From contig SXPW01000034.1 in assembly GCA_005793785.1 (NCBI GenBank), forward strand, positions 1 through 8,927: a DNA stretch of 8,927 bases. Reading direction: 5' to 3'. Below the pieces are notes generated by a model. That model saw only the letters and a list, made by a program, of their open reading frames with translations. It was not told the origin of the DNA and ran no database searches. Position 1 is the stretch's first letter. Each line of letters starts with the position of its first letter. A program made the position numbers and the translations under genes. This stretch comes from Actinomycetota bacterium (lineage in GTDB: Bacteria > Actinomycetota > Acidimicrobiia > Acidimicrobiales > Ilumatobacteraceae). This document shows positions 6,273-8,927 of this stretch, one piece after another.

Positions 6273-7502
6273 CTACCTTCCCGAGTTCGTTCGACGAGAT
6301 GTTCGCGACCGTGGTGATACGGCGACGCTCGCCAGAGTCCTTGCGAAGTTGCCGCGCGTTTGCACCTCGACACGATCCAGTGAAAGCCACCGGGCCATCC
6401 GGCGCACCTCTGCGCCAACACGTCCGACGATCTTCTTCGCAGTCACTCCAGGCTCCACGTAGGCAGCCTCGATTCTCAACGTGCCGTTGACGCGATCGGC
6501 CTTCGCGTCGAGTCGACCCACCAGCGTGTCGCCGTACAACACCGGAAGAACGTAGTAGCCGTACTTTCGCTTCGGCTTCGGCGTGTATATCTCGATTCGG
6601 TAGTGGAAATTGAAGAGTCGCTCGTTGCGGTCTCGATTCCACACCAGCGAATCGAACGGTGACAACAGTGCACAAACCGACACCCTCTTGCCGATTCGCG
6701 TTCGTTTCGGAACAAATGCAGGTACGTCCCAGCCCTCGACGGAAACCTCGATCAGTTCACGATCCTCCACCAGTGAGTCCAACGCCGCACGTGCATCGCG
6801 CGGCTTTTGTCGGTGGTAGTCGGCCAGGTCGACGAACGATGCAACGCCAAGATGCGTCGCGGCTCGACGGAGGAGTTCTCGGCGCGCCTCGAACTCACTC
6901 GGCGTTGCCATCTCGAGAATCCGCTCGGGAATGACCCGTTCCGTGAGGTCGTAGACGCGGGCGAAGTCGCGATCCCTGCTACGGGTCGTGACTCGACCGG
7001 CGTAGAAGAGGTACTCGAGCGCTGATTTCGCTTCGTCCCAGTCCCACCACGTTCCCTTCTTGCCCACGCGAGTGGATACGTCAGCGGCCTTGAGTGGACC
7101 CTCGTCACGCACTCGGCGGTACAGCCGTTCAACGAGCGACTTGTTGCGCGAGTAGAAGTTCCCCAACCACGGATGCGGACGAGCCATTCGCCATCGGAGA
7201 AAGGGTTGGAGTTCGGTCGGCACCAACGATGCTTCGTGAACCCAGTATTCGAACATCGTGCCGCGATCGACGGCAGCCGACAGCACGTTGCGGTCGTGCT
7301 GACCAAGGCGGGCGAACAACGGCAACTCCTGACTGCGCACGAGGACGTTCACCGAGTCGATTTGCAGCACGCCGACATTCGAGATCACCGAACGTAGTCG
7401 TGCGGCATCCGTCCCGTCGTGGGTGCCTCCGAATCCTTGTGCGGCGAGCACCATCTGACGTGCTTCTCGAATCGACAAGTCACCATTGCTGGTGAGCGTC
7501 AC
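6273..7502 (-). CDS. YcaQ-family (winged-helix, HTH_42) DNA glycosylase
   Basis: This 409-residue protein matches the length and motifs of the YcaQ/AlkX/AlkZ superfamily (formerly DUF1006). N-terminal signatures are VLQIDSVNVLVRSQ, with the Q47-I-D49 catalytic motif, then LFARLG and EYWVHEASL (His89). Later come WWDWDEAKSALEYLFYAGRV, a winged-helix segment, then the C-terminal SPFDSLVWNRDR and the YYVLPVLYGDTLVGRLDAKADR block. The Q-x-D form is the one described for the YcaQ (AlkX) branch that unhooks DNA interstrand cross-links, as opposed to Q-x-Q in the AlkZ branch. It therefore probably repairs bulky alkylation damage in the cytosol. The GTG start lies 6 bp after the cyclophilin stop with a GGAG 9 nt upstream, so the two genes are likely co-transcribed. 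The last dozen residues are Arg/Ser/Thr-rich and probably disordered. Confidence 0.92.
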   Translation of the reverse strand: MTLTSNGDLSIREARQMVLAAQGFGGTHDGTDAARLRSVISNVGVLQIDSVNVLVRSQELPLFARLGQHDRNVLSAAVDRGTMFEYWVHEASLVPTELQPFLRWRMARPHPWLGNFYSRNKSLVERLYRRVRDEGPLKAADVSTRVGKKGTWWDWDEAKSALEYLFYAGRVTTRSRDRDFARVYDLTERVIPERILEMATPSEFEARRELLRRAATHLGVASFVDLADYHRQKPRDARAALDSLVEDRELIEVSVEGWDVPAFVPKRTRIGKRVSVCALLSPFDSLVWNRDRNERLFNFHYRIEIYTPKPKRKYGYYVLPVLYGDTLVGRLDAKADRVNGTLRIEAAYVEPGVTAKKIVGRVGAEVRRMARWLSLDRVEVQTRGNFARTLASVAVSPRSRTSRRTNSGR

Positions 7503-7508
7503 TGACGG

Positions 7509-8066
7509 CTACTCCGCGACGGTGATGACTACCGAGTTGATGACGACGTTCTGTTCCGGACGATCGCCGGGACCCGTGGCGACGTTCTGCATCTTCTCGA
7601 CGACCTCAAGACCTTTGATGACTTGGCCGAACAGCGAATACTGGGGCGGCAGGCGACAGCCGTCAGGACCGCTGATGATGAAGAACTGCGAACCGTTGGT
7701 GTTCGGGCCGGCGTTCGCCATCGCCAGCGAGCCCACCTTGTACTGATTCGGCTTGGGTAATTCGTCGCCGAAGCGATATCCCGGACCACCGCGACCCGTG
7801 CCGTCTGGATCGCCACCCTGACAGACGAAATTCTTGATGATGCGGTGGAAGATGACTCCGTCGTAGTAGTGATGCAGCGCCAGGAAGACGAAGTTGTTCA
7901 CCGTGAGCGGAGCGGCAACGGGGTCCAGGGCGATCACCAGTTCGCCGAGGGAGGTGCTCATCGTTGCGGTGTATCGCTTCGATGCGTCGATTCCCATCGC
8001 CGGCGGTTCACCGAATCGCTGTTGCTTCTTTGCTGATCCGTCGAATGGTGGGAACTGTGTTGGCAT
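7509..8066 (-). CDS. Cyclophilin-type peptidyl-prolyl cis-trans isomerase
   Basis: This 185-residue protein has an N-terminal extension of about 30 residues and then a full cyclophilin domain. Active-site residues are the catalytic Arg75 (FHRII), Phe80, Gln83 (QGGD) and Gln127/Phe129 in the MANAGPNTNGSQFFI block. The positions that correspond to the cyclosporin-binding Trp and the active-site His of human CypA are not conserved; the sequence there is GCRLPPQYSLFG, with Tyr143 at the His position. This is common in bacterial forms and suggests low cyclosporin affinity. There is no signal peptide, so it acts in the cytosol on prolyl bonds during folding. The ATG at 8066 has no Shine-Dalgarno but has TAGCGT 8 nt upstream, suggesting a leaderless or nearly leaderless message. 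It is the first gene of the operon with the YcaQ-like and C26 genes. Confidence 0.95.
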   Translation of the reverse strand: MPTQFPPFDGSAKKQQRFGEPPAMGIDASKRYTATMSTSLGELVIALDPVAAPLTVNNFVFLALHHYYDGVIFHRIIKNFVCQGGDPDGTGRGGPGYRFGDELPKPNQYKVGSLAMANAGPNTNGSQFFIISGPDGCRLPPQYSLFGQVIKGLEVVEKMQNVATGPGDRPEQNVVINSVVITVAE

Positions 8067-8153
8067 GACGAGCCACGCTAGCGGTCGTTACTGCACGCAC
8101 CACCGGCTGCGCATGCACCGAGTGCGTGACGTCGACACCTACCATGGTCGACG
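8067..8153. promoter_or_regulatory. Divergent promoter region between cyclophilin operon and microprotein gene
   Basis: These 87 bp form the largest gap in the window. On the minus strand TAGCGT (8080 down to 8075) lies 8 nt before ATG 8066. On the plus strand TACCAT (8140-8145) lies 8 nt before ATG 8154. Both fit TANNNT boxes for leaderless or very short-leader transcripts. No clear -35 element is visible. The gap also holds an inverted repeat (CACGCAC/GTGCGTG) and two copies of GTCGAC (8131-8136 and 8147-8152) that flank the plus-strand -10 box. Confidence 0.4.
8094..8128. repeat. 7-bp inverted repeat in divergent promoter region
   Basis: CACGCAC at 8094-8100 and its reverse complement GTGCGTG at 8122-8128 are separated by 21 nt, placing the two arms on similar faces of the DNA (about 28 nt centre to centre). 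It lies midway between the two divergent start codons, so it might be an operator. At 7 bp it could also be chance. Confidence 0.25.
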
Positions 8154-8285
8154 ATGAGCAACATCGAGTCGGACACCAAACACGAATCGCAACAGAGCGA
8201 GATGGTGGATCTCGATCAACTCGAGGCGCAATTGGCCGAGGTCGAACTCATGCTCGAACGTCTCGACTCACCCAACAACCGCTGA
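8154..8285 (+). CDS. 43-residue acidic coiled-coil microprotein, unannotated candidate
   Basis: ATG 8154 to TGA 8283-8285 encodes 43 residues. The first half is polar (MSNIESDTKHESQQSE). The second half is one amphipathic helix in which Leu20, Leu23, Leu27, Val30, Leu34 and Leu37 follow a perfect 3-4-3-4-3 heptad pattern, with mostly Glu/Asp/Gln between them. It is strongly acidic and probably oligomerises or binds a helical partner. The wording (LAEVELMLERLD) recalls the helix that precedes the zinc finger in DksA/TraR-type proteins, but no zinc finger follows, so the likeness may be only coiled-coil composition. Support for coding: mostly C or G at third positions, a TANNNT box (TACCAT) 8 nt upstream, and location in an otherwise empty divergent gap. 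Its end overlaps the opposing tag gene by 38 bp. I do not recognise a family. Confidence 0.55.
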   Translation: MSNIESDTKHESQQSEMVDLDQLEAQLAEVELMLERLDSPNNR

Positions 8286-8865
8286 GGTGGTCGTTCACCA
8301 CGCCGACTGACTGCAGGAAGGCGTACATCGTCGTGGGTCCGACGAAAGTCCATCCGCGCCGTTTCAACTCCTTCGAAAGTCGAACCGACGACGGGGACTG
8401 CGTGGGGATGTCGGCGGACGTACGACGCCCATCGGAGTGATCGTCCGACCTGAATCGCCAAACGAAAGCATCGAGCGAACCGGTGTCGGACTTGAGTTCG
8501 ATGCATCGGCGGGCATTGTTGATGACCGACTGGATCTTCCCACGATGCCGAACGATTCCCGAGTCGAGCAGGAGACGCCGAACGTCGTCGTCGGTGTACT
8601 TGGAAACGACTTCAACGTCGAATTCGGCGAACGCACGACGAAAGTTGTCGCGCTTCCGCAGGATGGTGAGCCAGCTCAAACCCGACTGAAAACCCTCGAG
8701 GCAGATCTTTTCGAAGAGACGACGGTCGTCGTGCACGGGGCGTCCCCATTCTCGATCGTGGTACTCCACGTACAACGGGTCGTCACCACACCACCAGCAC
8801 CGGTCGCACCCGTCATCATGTGACCGCAGCCCCAGTGCTGCACGGGGCGGCTGTAACTCCGCCAC
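8248..8865 (-). CDS. tag: DNA-3-methyladenine glycosylase I
   Basis: This 205-residue protein is close to the usual length of Tag. It aligns from memory with E. coli Tag along its whole length: CWWCGDDPLYVEYHDREWG, LEGFQSGLSWLTILRKR, SGIVRHRGKIQSVINNAR, and RRGWTFVGPTTMYAF then VNDHLSGC. The four zinc ligands (Cys23, His36, His193, Cys197) and the catalytic/base-binding Glu57 and Trp65 are all present. The enzyme excises 3-methyladenine from alkylated DNA in the cytosol. The frame is open further upstream to GTG 8925, but that would overlap the end of the preceding gene. GTG 8865, 8 nt after that gene's stop, is the more likely start. Its 3' end overlaps the microprotein gene by 38 bp on the opposite strand. 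Confidence 0.95.
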   Translation of the reverse strand: MAELQPPRAALGLRSHDDGCDRCWWCGDDPLYVEYHDREWGRPVHDDRRLFEKICLEGFQSGLSWLTILRKRDNFRRAFAEFDVEVVSKYTDDDVRRLLLDSGIVRHRGKIQSVINNARRCIELKSDTGSLDAFVWRFRSDDHSDGRRTSADIPTQSPSSVRLSKELKRRGWTFVGPTTMYAFLQSVGVVNDHLSGCWVSRDVRA

Positions 8866-8873
8866 GTCTCGAT

Positions 8874-8927
8874 CTAGCGATCGCGCAGTTTTGCAAGGAG
8901 CCGCAACACTTCGAGGTACAGCCACAC
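8874..8927 (-). CDS. C-terminal end of an upstream gene (runs off right edge)
   Basis: Reading the minus strand from the right edge gives 17 codons (VWLYLEVLRLLAKLRDR) ending in TAG at 8876-8874. The segment looks like a plausible amphipathic C-terminal helix, and its stop lies 8 nt before the preferred GTG start of tag, as expected for an operon. With only 17 codons neither the coding status nor the family can be established. Confidence 0.4.
   Translation of the reverse strand: MWLYLEVLRLLAKLRDR

Noticed and set aside
8126..8440. Plus-strand frame of 104 codons overlapping the microprotein and tag
   Set aside because: It is mostly antisense to the catalytic C-terminus of Tag and Arg/Thr-rich. 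The shorter frame from 8154 has better codon use and a meaningful heptad pattern.
8437..8823. Plus-strand frame of 128 codons antisense to tag
   Set aside because: Tag motifs on the minus strand are unambiguous, and the antisense frame has no independent support.
8877..8884. GCGATCGC octamer palindrome
   Set aside because: A single copy in the window; such words are expected by chance in this base composition.
8866..8925. Extension of Tag to GTG 8925
   Set aside because: It would overlap the end of the preceding gene, and the added residues precede the conserved Tag N-terminus by far more than usual.

Overview
The window is a densely packed piece of bacterial chromosome of moderately high GC (about 60% by eye). 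The gene types, the frequent GTG starts and the apparent leaderless starts (a TANNNT box 6-8 nt before the start codon) suggest an actinobacterium. The protein flavour points to Acidimicrobiia / Ilumatobacter-like lineages, but that is an impression from the sequence, not a database result. I see no rRNA, tRNA, CRISPR array, insertion sequence or phage gene, and the region looks like ordinary vertically inherited chromosome.

Layout, left to right: (1) the C-terminal end of an unrecognised protein (+, runs off the left edge); (2) a short-chain dehydrogenase/reductase (-) whose stop codon shares a CTAG with the stop of gene 1; (3) a DUF885 putative metallopeptidase (+), divergent from gene 2 across only about 24 bp; (4) an L,D-transpeptidase (-) translated from an mRNA shared with (5) an AI-2E/PerM-type membrane protein (-), whose stop overlaps the transpeptidase start; (6) a DUF2236/MpaB-like putative heme oxygenase (+); (7-9) a minus-strand operon read from right to left: cyclophilin-type peptidyl-prolyl isomerase, YcaQ-family DNA glycosylase, then a class I glutamine amidotransferase-like (C26, PuuD-type) hydrolase; (10) a 43-residue acidic coiled-coil microprotein (+) that is a genuinely overlooked gene candidate; (11) DNA-3-methyladenine glycosylase I (Tag, -), whose end overlaps the microprotein gene; (12) the last 17 codons of an upstream gene (-) at the right edge.

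Functionally this is mostly housekeeping: cell-envelope maintenance (L,D-transpeptidase with a PerM-type membrane protein), two DNA base-repair glycosylases (YcaQ-type and Tag) within 2.6 kb, protein folding (cyclophilin), and three less defined enzymes (SDR, DUF885, MpaB-like). The genes do not combine into an obvious single pathway.

The most unusual property is architectural. All four convergent junctions have 27 bp or less between stop codons or overlap outright, and the divergent junctions are 24-87 bp. There is almost no space for terminators, and promoters must lie close to or inside neighbouring coding sequence. I did not find a convincing new multi-gene system; the best novel candidates are the microprotein at 8154-8285 and the compact bidirectional leaderless promoter at 1133-1156.
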